From assembly GCA_003263775.1 (NCBI GenBank), contig JYJJ01000079.1:372001-436000 (forward strand): DNA of 64,000 nt, written 5' to 3'. This DNA comes from Vibrio maritimus (lineage in GTDB: Bacteria > Pseudomonadota > Gammaproteobacteria > Enterobacterales > Vibrionaceae). The notes beneath the pieces are model-generated. The model had not been told where the DNA came from. It worked only from the letters and a program-made list of their open reading frames with translations, and searched no databases. The translations under genes and the position numbers were made by a program. Numbering within the stretch: position 1 is the stretch's first letter; each line of letters opens with the position of its first letter. Shown piece after piece: positions 27,301-37,584 of this stretch.

Positions 27301-28840
27301 ATGCAAATTGGTGTGCCAAAAGAAACTCTCGCGGGAGAAACGCGAGTCGCTGCAACGCCGAAATCGGTCGAGCAGCTGTTAAAGCTGGGATTTGATGTCT
27401 CAGTGGAATCGCAAGCGGGTGTGCTTGCAAGCTTCGATGACGCGGCTTATGAAGCTGCCGGAGCAACGATTATCTCTTCACAAGAAGTGTGGCAGTCAGA
27501 CTTAGTTCTGAAAGTAAATGCGCCAAGCGATGAAGAGATTGAGTCACTTAAAGAGGGCGCAAGCCTGATCAGTTTTGTCTGGCCAGCTCAAAATCCAGAG
27601 TTAATGGAAAAGCTTTCTAGCAAAAACATTAACGTCATGGCGATGGACGCCGTTCCGCGTATTTCTCGTGCTCAAGCTCTTGATGCACTTAGTTCCATGG
27701 CGAACATTGCAGGTTATCGTGCCGTTGTTGAAGCAGCACATGAGTTTGGCCGATTTTTCACAGGTCAAATTACGGCGGCGGGTAAAGTACCACCTGCGAA
27801 AGTATTTGTAGCCGGTGCCGGCGTAGCGGGTCTTGCAGCAATTGGTGCCGCGGGTAGCTTAGGTGCGATTGTTCGTGCGTTTGACGTTCGCCCAGAAGTA
27901 AAAGAGCAAGTCGAATCAATGGGTGCTGACTTCCTAGAAGTTGACTACCAAGAAAATACCGGCTCTGGCGATGGTTACGCCAAAGAGATGTCTGATGACT
28001 TCAATAAAAAAGCTGCTGAGCTTTATATGGAGCAAGCGAAAGACGTCGATATCATCATCACTACGGCACTTATTCCTGGCCGTCCAGCTCCAAAACTTGT
28101 CACTAAAGAAATGGTTGATGCCATGAAGCCAGGTAGCGTTATTGTTGACCTTGCTGCAGCAAACGGTGGTAACTGTGAATACACAGTGGCAGATCAAGTG
28201 ATTACCACTGACAATGGCGTAAAAGTGATCGGCTACACCGACATGGTGGGTCGTCTTCCAACTCAGTCTTCTCAGCTTTATGCGACAAACCTTGTTAACC
28301 TTCTAAAAACTGCTTTGCAAAGAGAAAGATGGCAACATCGACATCAACTTTGAAGACGTCGTTCTTCGTGGTGTCACTGTGGTTAAAGAAGGTGAGGTCA
28401 CATGGCCTGCGCCACCGATTCAAGTTTCAGCTCAACCAGAAGCGCCAAAAACTGAAGCACCAAAACCCGCTGAAAAAGTAGAAAAACCAACGTCTCCTGT
28501 TAAAAAGCTGGCTGGCCTTGTTGCAGCAGTAGGTGTGTTTGGTTGGGTTGCATCTGTTGCTCCAGCAGCATTCTTATCACACTTTACTGTTTTTGTACTG
28601 GCTTGTGTGGTCGGTTACTACGTTGTATGGAACGTAACTCACGCTCTTCATACTCCGCTTATGTCAGTTACAAATGCGATCTCAGGCATTATCGTTGTTG
28701 GTGCACTTCTGCAGATTGGTCAAGGTAATGGCGTTGTTTCTTTCTTGGCGTTTATTGCTGTATTGATTGCCAGTATCAACATCTTCGGTGGTTTCACCGT
28801 CACCAAGCGCATGCTTGAAATGTTCCGTAAAGATAAATAA
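27301..28840 (+). CDS. pntA: NAD(P) transhydrogenase subunit alpha (frame broken)
   Basis: 512 residues after removing one extra A in the A5 run near 28306-28310. The N-terminal domain binds NAD(H) (MQIGVPKE opening, VFVAGAGVAGLAAIGAAGSLGA Rossmann motif near 180, YTDMVGRLP). A Pro/Glu/Lys-rich linker and the four membrane helices of the C-terminal part follow. It couples hydride transfer between NADH and NADP+ to proton flow in the inner membrane. pntB follows ten bases downstream. Confidence 0.95.
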
Positions 28841-28849
28841 GGAGTCACA

Positions 28850-30253
28850 ATGTCTGCAGGATTAGTACAAGCAGCTTACATTGTAGCTGCACTATTTTTT
28901 ATCATGAGTTTGGCGGGACTGTCTAAGCAAGAGTCAGCTCGTAACGGTAACTACTACGGTATCGCGGGTATGACGATCGCACTGATTGCGACCATCTTCA
29001 GCCCAGATGCTCAAGGCTTTGCCTGGATCATTGTTGCAATGGTTATCGGTGCAGCGATTGGTATTTTCTACGCTAAGAAAGTAGAAATGACTGAAATGCC
29101 AGAATTGGTCGCGATTCTCCACAGCTTTGTAGGTTTGGCAGCGGTACTTGTTGGTTACAACAGCTATATCGATCCACCGGCAATTCCAAATGTTGAAACA
29201 TTGGCCGCCGCTGAAGTTCACGCTCACCACGTTATTCACCTAGTAGAAGTGTTCTTGGGTGTGTTCATTGGTGCAGTGACCTTCACGGGTTCTATTGTTG
29301 CGTTCGGAAAACTACGCGGTGTCATTTCATCGTCGCCACTCAATATTCCTCACAAACATAAGTGGAACCTAGCAGCTGTCGTTGTTTCAACACTGCTCAT
29401 GATCTACTTTGTGAAGGCTGATGGCAGCATGTTCGCGCTATTAGTAATGACGGCGATTGCTCTTGTGTTTGGTTACCACTTGGTTGCTTCTATCGGTGGT
29501 GCGGATATGCCAGTTGTGGTTTCAATGCTGAACTCTTACTCTGGTTGGGCTGCAGCAGCGGCAGGTTTCATGTTGTCGAATGACCTTCTAATTGTAACAG
29601 GTGCTTTGGTAGGTTCGTCTGGTGCGATCCTTTCTTACATCATGTGTAAAGCAATGAACCGCTCGTTCATCAGTGTTATTGCTGGCGGCTTTGGTCAAGA
29701 AGTTGTCATTTCTAGTGATGAAGAGCAGGGCGAACACCGCGAGACAACCGCTGAAGAAGTCGCAGAGATGTTGAAAAACAGTAAATCAGTCATCATCACT
29801 CCAGGATACGGCATGGCGGTAGCTCAGGCTCAGTACCCAGTACATGAGATTACTGAAAAACTACGCGCACAAGGTGTCGAAGTTCGCTTTGGTATTCACC
29901 CTGTAGCGGGTCGTCTACCAGGTCACATGAACGTACTACTAGCAGAAGCGAAAGTACCGTATGACATCGTTCTCGAAATGGACGAGCTAAATGATGACTT
30001 CGGCGACACTGATACTGTTCTTGTTATCGGTGCGAACGATACGGTTAACCCTGCGGCACTTGAAGATCCAAACAGCCCAATTGCTGGTATGCCAGTACTG
30101 GAAGTTTGGAACGCGCAAAACGTTATCGTGTTTAAACGCTCGATGAACACAGGCTATGCAGGCGTTCAAAACCCACTGTTCTTTAAAGAAAATACGTCGA
30201 TGCTATTTGGCGATGCGAAAGACAGTGTCGATGCAATTTCAAAAGCGCTGTAA
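28850..30253 (+). CDS. pntB: NAD(P) transhydrogenase subunit beta
   Basis: 467 residues. Up to nine membrane helices in the first 260 residues carry the proton channel (with His in PHKHKWNL and Ser/Asn positions). The C-terminal NADP(H) domain shows ITPGYGMAVAQAQYPV near 320, then FGIHPVAGRLPGHMNVLLAEA and MNTGYAGVQNPLF. ATG 28850 follows AAGGAGTCACA. Forms the transhydrogenase with PntA. Confidence 0.96.
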   Translation: MSAGLVQAAYIVAALFFIMSLAGLSKQESARNGNYYGIAGMTIALIATIFSPDAQGFAWIIVAMVIGAAIGIFYAKKVEMTEMPELVAILHSFVGLAAVLVGYNSYIDPPAIPNVETLAAAEVHAHHVIHLVEVFLGVFIGAVTFTGSIVAFGKLRGVISSSPLNIPHKHKWNLAAVVVSTLLMIYFVKADGSMFALLVMTAIALVFGYHLVASIGGADMPVVVSMLNSYSGWAAAAAGFMLSNDLLIVTGALVGSSGAILSYIMCKAMNRSFISVIAGGFGQEVVISSDEEQGEHRETTAEEVAEMLKNSKSVIITPGYGMAVAQAQYPVHEITEKLRAQGVEVRFGIHPVAGRLPGHMNVLLAEAKVPYDIVLEMDELNDDFGDTDTVLVIGANDTVNPAALEDPNSPIAGMPVLEVWNAQNVIVFKRSMNTGYAGVQNPLFFKENTSMLFGDAKDSVDAISKAL

Positions 30254-30287
30254 GACGAACTCAGTCAATACAAGCTCTTAACTCTTC

Positions 30288-30313
30288 AAAGCCAGCAATT
30301 GCTGGCTTTTTTT
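30288..30313 (+). terminator. Terminator of pntAB
   Basis: AAAGCCAGC/GCTGGCTTT stem with loop AATT and seven T. Confidence 0.92.
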
Positions 30314-30357
30314 GTGCACATTTTCGGCAACAAACAGTGAATTAACAAAATAATTGC

Positions 30358-31883
30358 GTGCACTTAGCTTTCTTCTTGCCGATAATGTGTAAAAATCCAT
30401 GCCAACAAACGATCTACAAGACGCGTCTTTTGAAGAACTTACTTTACACCTTATTGCTGTCACTGCCTCTTAGCTATTCCCACGCGGTAATGGCTGAGTC
30501 TTTGCCTGAACGAATCGATAAGTTCGTAGAGTTTTTCGATTATGAACAAGCGACCGCTTCATATGATGTGCGAGTCATTCAAGCTGATTATCCGACGCAG
30601 CTGCTGACGCCGGTATCCATGTTGCCACAAACGACTAAGTATCCGCTTAAAGAGATACAGCAGTTATATCGTTTAGCAGAAAACTGCAGCGGTACTTTGC
30701 CACTCAGCCCATTAATCACTGAGCCTTTGGTCTATACTCGAGCAATGTGTGGCGGCCGTCAGCTTTCAACTAAGTGGTTTGCTAGAAGCGGTTTGATTCA
30801 CCCGGGCGGAGGGACTTACGCCGCGCGATATATCATTAAGTATCCAGACAAAAAAGATGCGCTGCAAAAGTACATGCACATTAAAGAGCGTGAACTAGCA
30901 CCTCCTGGCTCTTTGTTGGGGCGCTTACAAATAATGGATGAAGCGACGGTGATTTCGCTGATTCGTGGTTCGTCTATGTTTGTCGAGAATTCGGAGCTTT
31001 GGCTAAGGCGAGGGGATATATACTACTTGTTCGACTCAGCAATGTGGCGCGAGAATGCCAAGCAAGCGGGATTGAACTTTAAATTAGCCTCACAGACGAA
31101 CACGTGTTTTGTGCAGCGAGGCAATTTGTGCTGGGAAGTAGAAGATCATTCTGATGTATTAAGAATCAGCATGATCGTATTGATCATTGCCAATATCTTA
31201 TTGGTCATCGGTTGGTCCATCTATCGTTGGAACTCGAAACGACAAGAGATGAAAAGTCGTATGTTGGTTCTGCAAATATTGACTCACGAGCTACGAACTC
31301 CGATCGCAAGCTTGTCTTTGACTGTTGAAGGTTTTCGTCGAGAATTTGAGCACTTACCAGAAACTGTATATGATGAGTTTCGACGTCTTTGTGAAGATAC
31401 TCGCCGACTGCGACAATTGGCGGAAGCAGTAAAGACTATTTGCAGTCAGATAATAAGCCGTTAGCGACTGAATGGCTGCCTTCTGTACAAGATTGGCTAA
31501 GCTATAAAGCAGAAGAAGAGTTTGAAGCTGACGTAAAATTGACTATTAATCAAGATGTAGCCGCTAAAATTAACATCTATTGGCTTGGAACCTGCATCGA
31601 TAACCTGATTCGCAACGCGATCAAATATGGTGTTGCACCTGTGAGCGTCAATGTCGTGACGTCATCGAACTCACTCAAAATTGAAGTGATAGACAACGGA
31701 CAATTAACGGCTAAGGACTGGCGAGAACTTCGTAAGCCATTTGTAAGTAAGGCCGGATTAGGGCTAGGGCTTACAATAGTAGAATCCATGGTTGGTCGAA
31801 TGGGCGGTAAAATGTCCCTAGTTGGCCCACCAACAACTTTTATATTGGAGATACCTTGTGAAACAGACACTGCTACTTGTTGA
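30358..31883 (+). CDS. vxrA: Sensor histidine kinase VxrA-type (frame broken)
   Basis: About 508 residues from GTG 30358; TTG 30430 may be the real start, since no good ribosome binding site is visible for either. A signal/membrane segment (LLYTLLLSLPLSYSHA), a periplasmic sensor with paired cysteines, a second helix (MIVLIIANILLVIGWSIY), then the H-box ILTHELRTPIAS, N-box LIRNAIKYG and G-box GLGLGLTIVES. One A is missing near 31428. VxrA regulates type VI secretion, biofilm and cell-wall stress responses in V. cholerae and is linked to beta-lactam sensing in V. parahaemolyticus. Overlaps the regulator gene downstream. Confidence 0.88.
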
Positions 31884-32516
31884 AGACGACAAGAATCTAG
31901 CTGATGGCCTATTGGTAAGTTTGGAACTAGCGGGTTATAACGTCCTGCACGCCGAGCTTATTTCTCAGGTCGAACAGTATTGGGAACAAGCAGACTTGGT
32001 AATTCTCGACAGACAACTTCCTGATGGTGACTCTGTAGAGCACCTAGCGGGTTGGAAGCAAACCAAAGATGTTCCAGTTATTTTGCTCACTGCACTGGTG
32101 ACCGTTAAAGATAAAGTAACCGGTCTTGATGCGGGTGCAAACGACTACCTAACAAAACCATTTGCAGAAGCAGAGCTATTTGCACGTATTCGTGCTCAAC
32201 TTCGTGCACCGGAAGCGGATGCTGAAGATGCATCAAAAGTAGTAACAGAAAGCCTTGTTATTGACAAAGCTACTCGTGAAGTGAACTACAAAGGTGAATT
32301 GATTACGCTAACACGTACTGAGTTCGACCTACTGTTATTCTTAGCTAGCAACTTAGGTCGAGTGTTTACTCGTGATGAACTACTTGATCACGTATGGGTT
32401 ATAACCATTTCCCGACAACTCGAACCGTTGATACGCACGTACTTCAACTTCGTCAAAAGCTTCCTGGTTTGGAAATTGAAACACTTCGCGGTGTTGGCTA
32501 CAAAATGAAAGGCTAA
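31858..32516 (+). CDS. vxrB: Response regulator VxrB-type, OmpR family (frame broken)
   Basis: 219 residues from GTG 31858 (GGAG at 31847), overlapping vxrA by 26 bases. Receiver domain with LLVEDD, phospho-acceptor in LVILDRQLPDGD and LTKPFAE; then a winged-helix DNA-binding domain (LTRTEFDLLLFLASNLGRVFTRDELLDHVWG). One G is missing near 32398; the repaired tail ends LRGVGYKMKG. It is the partner of the sensor upstream. Confidence 0.9.
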
Positions 32517-33393
32517 TGGTTAACGCACGTAAACTTGCAATCATTGCGTTACTGTCGCATCAACATCTGTTGGTGCCGATTGGTTTGAGGGAACCTCAAC
32601 CATTTCTCAAGCGCATAAGCATTTACTCAATAATGATCTGGAATCTATGTTCCAATCGTTGGTTGAAGAGTGGCAACAGCAGCCAAGTAAAAGCATAAGA
32701 TCGCATATAAATAAGCTGTTTCTACAATCACTAAGTGTCGATTGTGGTAAAGGCTATTCTTCGCAGCCGTTACCAGATTGGGTAGAAAATGTTGTCGTCA
32801 AACAGCAAACGATTCAAAGTCCAGGTCGTGATACCTATCTCTCAACGATTGAATTGGATTCTAATAAAGTAGTATCGGAAATCAGCCTTAAACGTTGGGT
32901 TGATAAACGCGTCTCCAATGACAGCGAATTCTATATTAACGGAAGTAGTGACAGCGTCACTGATGTTGCAACTTACGGCATTCGTTATAATCTAGCTTCT
33001 CCGTTAGAAGTCGGCCTTTATCGCTTAGATGTTTCTTTAGTTAATGGAGACAGTTGGAGCCAATGGCTGATATTGACTAATCAACCGTTAAAACAAACGG
33101 TTAGATGGTCATCGAAAGACAAGTGGCAGGTAGAAAAGAACGCACTCCTTAATCCATATTGTCCGTTACCAAAACTTGAAGTTGGGCTTTTTGACTATAT
33201 CGATGGCAAGTACACGCAAGTATGGGGCCAGGAATATGAATCTGACTACCCAACAACACTCGACACAAAAGGTATAGCTCCGGATCGTTATGTATTAGCG
33301 GTTTCTATGAAGCAAAGTCGCTGGCAGGGCCCAATACGGTTTGAGCGCGCACAAATCATCAACAAGACCTTTGATGTCTCTGCCGATGAGTAG
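32516..33393 (+). CDS. vxrC: DUF2861-type periplasmic protein, VxrC position (frame broken)
   Basis: 292 residues after restoring one base near 32560. The start codon shares its A with the vxrB stop (TAATG), showing translational coupling. The signal peptide (KLAIIALLVASTSVGA) precedes a protein with a leading helical part and a beta-rich second half (WLILTNQPLKQTVRW, LEVGLFDYIDGKY). Its position and pattern fit DUF2861/VxrC. The function is unknown, but it lies in the VxrAB signalling operon and is predicted to be periplasmic. Confidence 0.72.
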
Positions 33394-33441
33394 CACATTT
33401 TCAAACATTTTCTAGTGAACACGCTAAAGTATTTATAATTG

Positions 33442-33483
33442 ACGCCGTTAATACCTACACAAAGGACTAACGGCGTTATTTTT
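33442..33483 (+). terminator. Terminator-shaped hairpin ending at the start codon of the TraF-like gene
   Basis: ACGCCGTTA (33442-33450) pairs perfectly with TAACGGCGT (33468-33476), followed by TATTTTT that runs into the ATG at 33484. The only AGGA before the gene lies in the loop. It may terminate the vxrABC message or act as an attenuator for the next gene. Confidence 0.75.
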
Positions 33484-34628
33484 ATGAAGACAAATCTGAA
33501 ACCCCTCGTTTTACTATCAGCAACGGCAATGGCCTCGAGCTATGCAACCGCATCGACACTAGCTATAGATGCAAGAGGTGATGCTATGGGGGCACGGGTG
33601 TTGTTTCTGCTTCATACTTAACCGCACCATTCTACAACCCAGCTCTTACAGCCATCTACCGCCGTAATGATGATGCCGGGATGCTCGTTCCAAGCCTAGG
33701 CATTAGCTATGACGACCAAGATAACCTCTTGGATAAAGTCGACGATGCATTCAGCGCAGCCGAGCGTGGAGATCCTTTGGCAACACAAGCCGCGCTCCAA
33801 GCTTTGTCAGGAACTCAGGCAAAAGTAGACTTTGGCGGTGCTGTTGCATTCGGTATTCCAAATCGTTACATCGCAGCCAATGTGTTTGGAAAAGCCTATG
33901 TTGAAAATGTGGCGACACCGGACATCGCATCAGACTCTAGTGACCCTGTCACACAAGCGCAGAATACAGCAGTGAAAACTGCGTCAGTTGCGGTGACGGA
34001 AATAGGCATCTCGTTGGCGAAATACCAGACATTATTTGGCCAACACTTTTCATTTGGTATATCACCTAAGCTTCAACGCATTTATACCTACACGAGTGTC
34101 AACTCGTTGCAAGACTTTAAGTTTGATAATATTCGTGAAGACTCAACGGGCGATACAGCGTTTAACTTAGATGCTGGCGCACTTTGGTTTCATGGGCCGT
34201 TCCGCGCCGGTATCTCAGCGAAGAATCTATTTTCAAGAAACATTGATACTAAAAGTGGCGTCGTCCGAGTCGGAAGTCGAGACGTAGAGTTTGGCTATCA
34301 ATATCAATTAGAGCCGCTCTATACGGTTGGAGCAGGTTTTGTCGCTGATTATTTCCAGTTTTCGGTTGATTACGACCTGAACAAAGAGAAGAAATTCACA
34401 CAGTTTGATGACGATGTGCAAATGCTTCGTGCGGGTGTCGAGGTCGATTTAGTTCGTCAAATTCAGTTAAGGGGAGGGTATCACAGAAACCTTGCCCGTG
34501 ATTCTGAAGGTACATTGACCGCTGGTATCGGTTTAAGCCCACTCAATCTATTCGAAATTTCACTTGCGGCAAGTTACACATCCCCGCAAGCGATGGGAGC
34601 ATCAGTTAATTTTTTGGCAACCTACTAA
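33484..34628 (+). CDS. TraF-like outer-membrane/periplasmic protein (frame broken)
   Basis: 381 residues after restoring one G near 33592. Signal peptide MKTNLKPLVLLSATAMASS..., then DARGDAMGGTGV-SASYLTAPFYNPA, the motif of the TraF_2 family annotated as conjugal transfer TraF but widely found outside conjugation operons. The rest is rich in beta strands and ends LAASYTSPQAMGASVNF, as in FadL-like barrels. No other conjugation gene is nearby, so the conjugation name is probably misleading. Directly downstream of vxrABC and possibly part of its regulon. Confidence 0.75.
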
Positions 34629-34704
34629 TCTAAATGACTTGCGCTTAACTTGAATTCGTCTATAGTCCTCCAATTATTCATGTCCGTAGTAACTGGAGGA
34701 CTAA

Positions 34705-34860
34705 ATGTTTGATGATTTACCAACACTAAGCCATGAAGAACAACAAGCGGCCGTCGAAAAAATTCAGGAGCTTATGAAGCAGGGCATCAGTACTGCCCAA
34801 GCAATCAAGATAGTAGCGGAAGAAATTCGTGAAGAAATGAGCAATAAAGAAGACAAATAA
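34705..34860 (+). CDS. yoaH: YoaH family protein (UPF0181)
   Basis: A 51-residue gene from ATG 34705 behind GGAGGA. The line MFDDLPTLSHEEQQAAVEK and the following IQELMKQGISTAQAI match the small YoaH family of enterobacteria and vibrios. Two helices, charged C-terminus. Function unknown. It ends directly before a strong terminator and closes the vxr-TraF region. Confidence 0.85.
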   Translation: MFDDLPTLSHEEQQAAVEKIQELMKQGISTAQAIKIVAEEIREEMSNKEDK

Positions 34861-34877
34861 TCGCGAACTTCATAATC

Positions 34878-34902
34878 AGCCCACCTAATGGTGGGCTTTT
34901 TT
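34878..34902 (+). terminator. Terminator after yoaH
   Basis: AGCCCACC/GGTGGGCT stem with a TAAT loop and six T. Confidence 0.92.
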
Positions 34903-35664
34903 GTGCCTGAAATCTATCTATATCAAACTCGAATAGAACGCTTTTTATGTCGATATTCCATTCAGATTAATATAGTGCGAAAGCAAAAGCGTTTAAAAAC
35001 AGTACCTTATCGCAGGACAAAATGCTTTTGCGTTTAGTTTACTAGTTGAGGGTTGTAATTAAATTACAGGTGAAGTTTCGTCAAATCAGCTTGCCAGTGT
35101 TTTGTGCTGCTTGTGATTAAACAGATACGGTGACAGTAGGTGTTTACAAACTAATTAGCTTGGAAAACATCCTTTTTTCATTTTGAATAAGTAACTATTG
35201 GTTTTCTTGCCAGCTATAGGAACCTATCAAAATAAATTCAAGCAATTACACTGTAACGTCTATGTTTAATAGCAAGTCTTCTGGTTTACTCCAGAGTCAT
35301 TCAAGTGTTTTAACTTGCCTCAGAAGGGGTCGTACGAATATCTAATGAGCTTTAGGGTTAGTGACGGTGTAACTATGAGTTGTTTGGGAAAGAGTTTGAC
35401 GCACTATAACTAATGCTAATAAGCGCTCTAAGTTATCATAAACCACATAGATTCATACTCAGCGCATTTAAATTGAGTGACGTCTAAGGTAATGGAAATA
35501 ACAACTGTTATTAGTCCAACGGAAAGACGTTAACACATCATCTAGTTAAAGTAGATTAGGGCAGTCGTGGGACAGAATTTGAACATCGTATTGTCCAAAT
35601 CCGTCTAGTTGTGAGTTGATAGCAGCCCATCAAGGTGAACTGACACTTGGGGTGACGCTGTAAC
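34903..35664. other. Gene-free AT-rich stretch left of the acetyltransferase
   Basis: About 760 bases with stops in all frames and no frame over 60 codons. I looked for integron attC sites, tRNA genes, Qrr-type small RNAs and transposase remnants and recognised none. Low GC compared with its neighbours suggests acquired DNA. Confidence 0.5.
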
Positions 35665-36312
35665 CTAGATCTCTTGGTCGATTTTAATTAGGTCTACAAC
35701 ATTACCTTTGACAAGAGTTGGCATAGCAGTTTTGATTTTCTTAATGTCCCAATCCCACCATGCTAACTTTAATAGAAGCTTTATGTTCGCTTCATCAAAG
35801 CGAGTTTTTATAACTTTCGCGGGATTTCCTACAGCAATACTGTATGGCGGAATATCAGAAGAAACGACAGATTTTGAACCCACTATTGAACCATGACCAA
35901 CGTGAACTCCCGGCATGATTGTGACATCACAACCAAGCCATACATCATGACCAATAACAGTATCTTTGCAGTTTTTGAACGGATAATCAGATAGAGGCAA
36001 AGATTCGGCCCATTCGCCACCGAATATAGCAAAAGGGAATGTAGTGATACCGGCTGTGGCATGATTTGCATCTGGCATTATGAATTTAACACCATTAGCG
36101 AAAGCACAGAACTTGCCAATGTGAAGTGAGTTACCGGATATCCCAAAGTTATACAGAACGTTTTTAGTCAAAAACATAGTAGGATCATCAAAGTCACTGT
36201 AATAACTGTAGTCACCAGCATGAACATTAGTAACGTCGCTAGTTGCTATGAGTGGTTTTAACAAGACGGTGTTTTTGAAGTCTCTAATTGGGAAAAGATT
36301 GTTTGAGTCCAT
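35665..36312 (-). CDS. CatB/Vat-type xenobiotic O-acetyltransferase
   Basis: 215 residues with the left-handed hexapeptide-repeat pattern (IGKFCAFANGVKFIM, VIGHDVWLGCDVTIMPGVHVGHGSIVGS). The catalytic His is His84 in DANHATAG, equivalent to the active His of CatB and Vat enzymes. The end also matches (PPYSIAVGNPAKVIKTRF). Such enzymes acetylate chloramphenicol or streptogramin A, but many relatives act on other hydroxyl compounds, so resistance is not established. It sits alone in an AT-rich, gene-poor segment and is probably acquired. Confidence 0.85.
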   Translation of the reverse strand: MDSNNLFPIRDFKNTVLLKPLIATSDVTNVHAGDYSYYSDFDDPTMFLTKNVLYNFGISGNSLHIGKFCAFANGVKFIMPDANHATAGITTFPFAIFGGEWAESLPLSDYPFKNCKDTVIGHDVWLGCDVTIMPGVHVGHGSIVGSKSVVSSDIPPYSIAVGNPAKVIKTRFDEANIKLLLKLAWWDWDIKKIKTAMPTLVKGNVVDLIKIDQEI

Positions 36313-36712
36313 TAAGCTTTCTCGAATTGGCCGATCTTAAGCATTGTACACAAATGGGTCGAACAAACTCCCAATGCCATGTTGAAAATTGTAGCTAAAG
36401 ATAATTGGTAGTTCACCTCGTAATAACGAGTTGGACATTTGCCGTCGCTAAAGGTACAAATTCGATCATAGAGCTACTAACGAAGGCTTTAAAAAAGAAT
36501 AGGTAATACATGCAAACGCACAGTTTATGATGAAATACTTAGACGTTGCTCAAAACGGAATTACTATATTGCTCTTACAGGATCATTGCGCATTATGTAT
36601 ATTATGTTAAATTAACTATAGAGGAGTTTGAATAGTTTCCCTTACTAACGCCTCTATCCCGCTAAAACCGCTCAATTTAACCATAACGTTGATTTACCAT
36701 AAAATACCTAAT

Positions 36713-36754
36713 AACCACATTGTCTTAATCTTCGATTTAGACAATGTGGTTTTA
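36713..36754 (+). terminator. Strong stem-loop with T run near the segment's right end
   Basis: AACCACATTGTCT (36713-36725) pairs with AGACAATGTGGTT (36739-36751) and is followed by Ts; the left side also starts with an A/T-rich tail. It can terminate in both directions. Confidence 0.75.
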
Positions 36755-36762
36755 GATACGCA

Positions 36763-36792
36763 AAAGCCAGCACCTAAACTGTACTGGCTTTC
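36763..36792 (-). terminator. Terminator of the yciH operon
   Basis: AAAGCCAG/CTGGCTTT stem with a 13-base loop, 18 bases after the yciH stop on the minus strand. Confidence 0.7.
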
Positions 36793-36809
36793 GTTTTGTT
36801 CTGGTTTGA

Positions 36810-37121
36810 TTAACCGCCGGCTAACTTAACCGTGTAGCCTTTCTTTTCTAGTGCGGCTTTGATCTTGTCTCGAGCATCGCCTTGGATTTCGATGTTGCCA
36901 TCTTTTACTGAGCCGCCACAGCCACAAACTTTCTTAAGTTCAGCTGCAAGTAGCTTGAGCGGCGCATCATCTAGGTCTAAACCAGTGATGATCGAAACTC
37001 CTTTTCCTTTACGGCCTTTAGTCTGTTTTTGGATTCGAACAATGCCATCGCCTTTTGGGCGCACTGGCTTTTGTTTCTCTTCTTTGATACGGCCTGTTTC
37101 CGTTGAGTATACGAGAGTCAT
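36810..37121 (-). CDS. yciH: SUI1/eIF1-family translation factor YciH
   Basis: 103 residues. The SUI1 fold is clear: a GDGIVRIQKQTKGRKGKGVSII core and the KVCGCGGSVKDGNIEIQGD segment. YciH-type proteins act at the bacterial 30S subunit in start-site selection under stress. The preceding gene on the same strand ends one base before its start, so they form an operon. Confidence 0.92.
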   Translation of the reverse strand: MTLVYSTETGRIKEEKQKPVRPKGDGIVRIQKQTKGRKGKGVSIITGLDLDDAPLKLLAAELKKVCGCGGSVKDGNIEIQGDARDKIKAALEKKGYTVKLAGG

Positions 37122-37122
37122 A

Positions 37123-37491
37123 TTATTTCTTTGCTAGTTCGGCTTTCTTTTTTGCAATTAGGTATGCTTCGATATGTCTTTGTATAGCAAGCTTACCACC
37201 TTTGATAAGTTTACCATTAAACATGCAGTACCAGGCGTTGTTTTCACCCGTATCATTACGAATAGTAAAACCGTTGAAGTTTTCTTGCGCACCTTTCGCG
37301 GGCGCTTTTTCGAAGCTTGTAGCTAATGTTGCAGGGTCAATGATTGACGCGGTATCGCACCACCAGTCAATGCTCTTCTTTACAGCAGCAAGAGTGCCCT
37401 GTAATTCGCGGTTTTTAATAGTGACTTTCCATGTTTGATTGGAAGAGCCGATAGATTTAAGGGTAAACCCTCGATAACTCGCTAGAGCCAT
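37123..37491 (-). CDS. DUF3319-type conserved protein
   Basis: 122 residues from the ATG at 37491. It has two similar halves (SYRGFTLKSIGS... and FNGFTIRNDTGE...WYCMFNGKLIKGG), a lysine-rich end and no signal peptide. I recall this pattern as the DUF3319 family found in vibrios. No function is known. It is directly upstream of yciH in the same transcript, which hints at a translation-related role. Confidence 0.65.
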   Translation of the reverse strand: MALASYRGFTLKSIGSSNQTWKVTIKNRELQGTLAAVKKSIDWWCDTASIIDPATLATSFEKAPAKGAQENFNGFTIRNDTGENNAWYCMFNGKLIKGGKLAIQRHIEAYLIAKKKAELAKK

Positions 37492-37584
37492 AAAGACTTT
37501 TCTCTTGTATCGTTGTTGTAACACTGTCCACGTGACATGTTATCAGGTATTGTAGGTCAATCAATTAAGTTATAGTGCATTAGT

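Larger units (their letters stand above)
36313..36809. other. Gene-free AT-rich stretch right of the acetyltransferase
   Basis: No frame of note. It holds the acetyltransferase promoter region and, at its right end, two hairpins listed separately. An inverted CTCGTA/AACGAG repeat near 36418-36432 is too small to interpret. Confidence 0.5.

Noticed and set aside
34903..36809. Integron (attC/VCR) sites around the acetyltransferase gene
   Set aside because: I searched for the conserved ends of VCR repeats and found only single short matches such as TAACGCCTC near 36646, without the paired arms.
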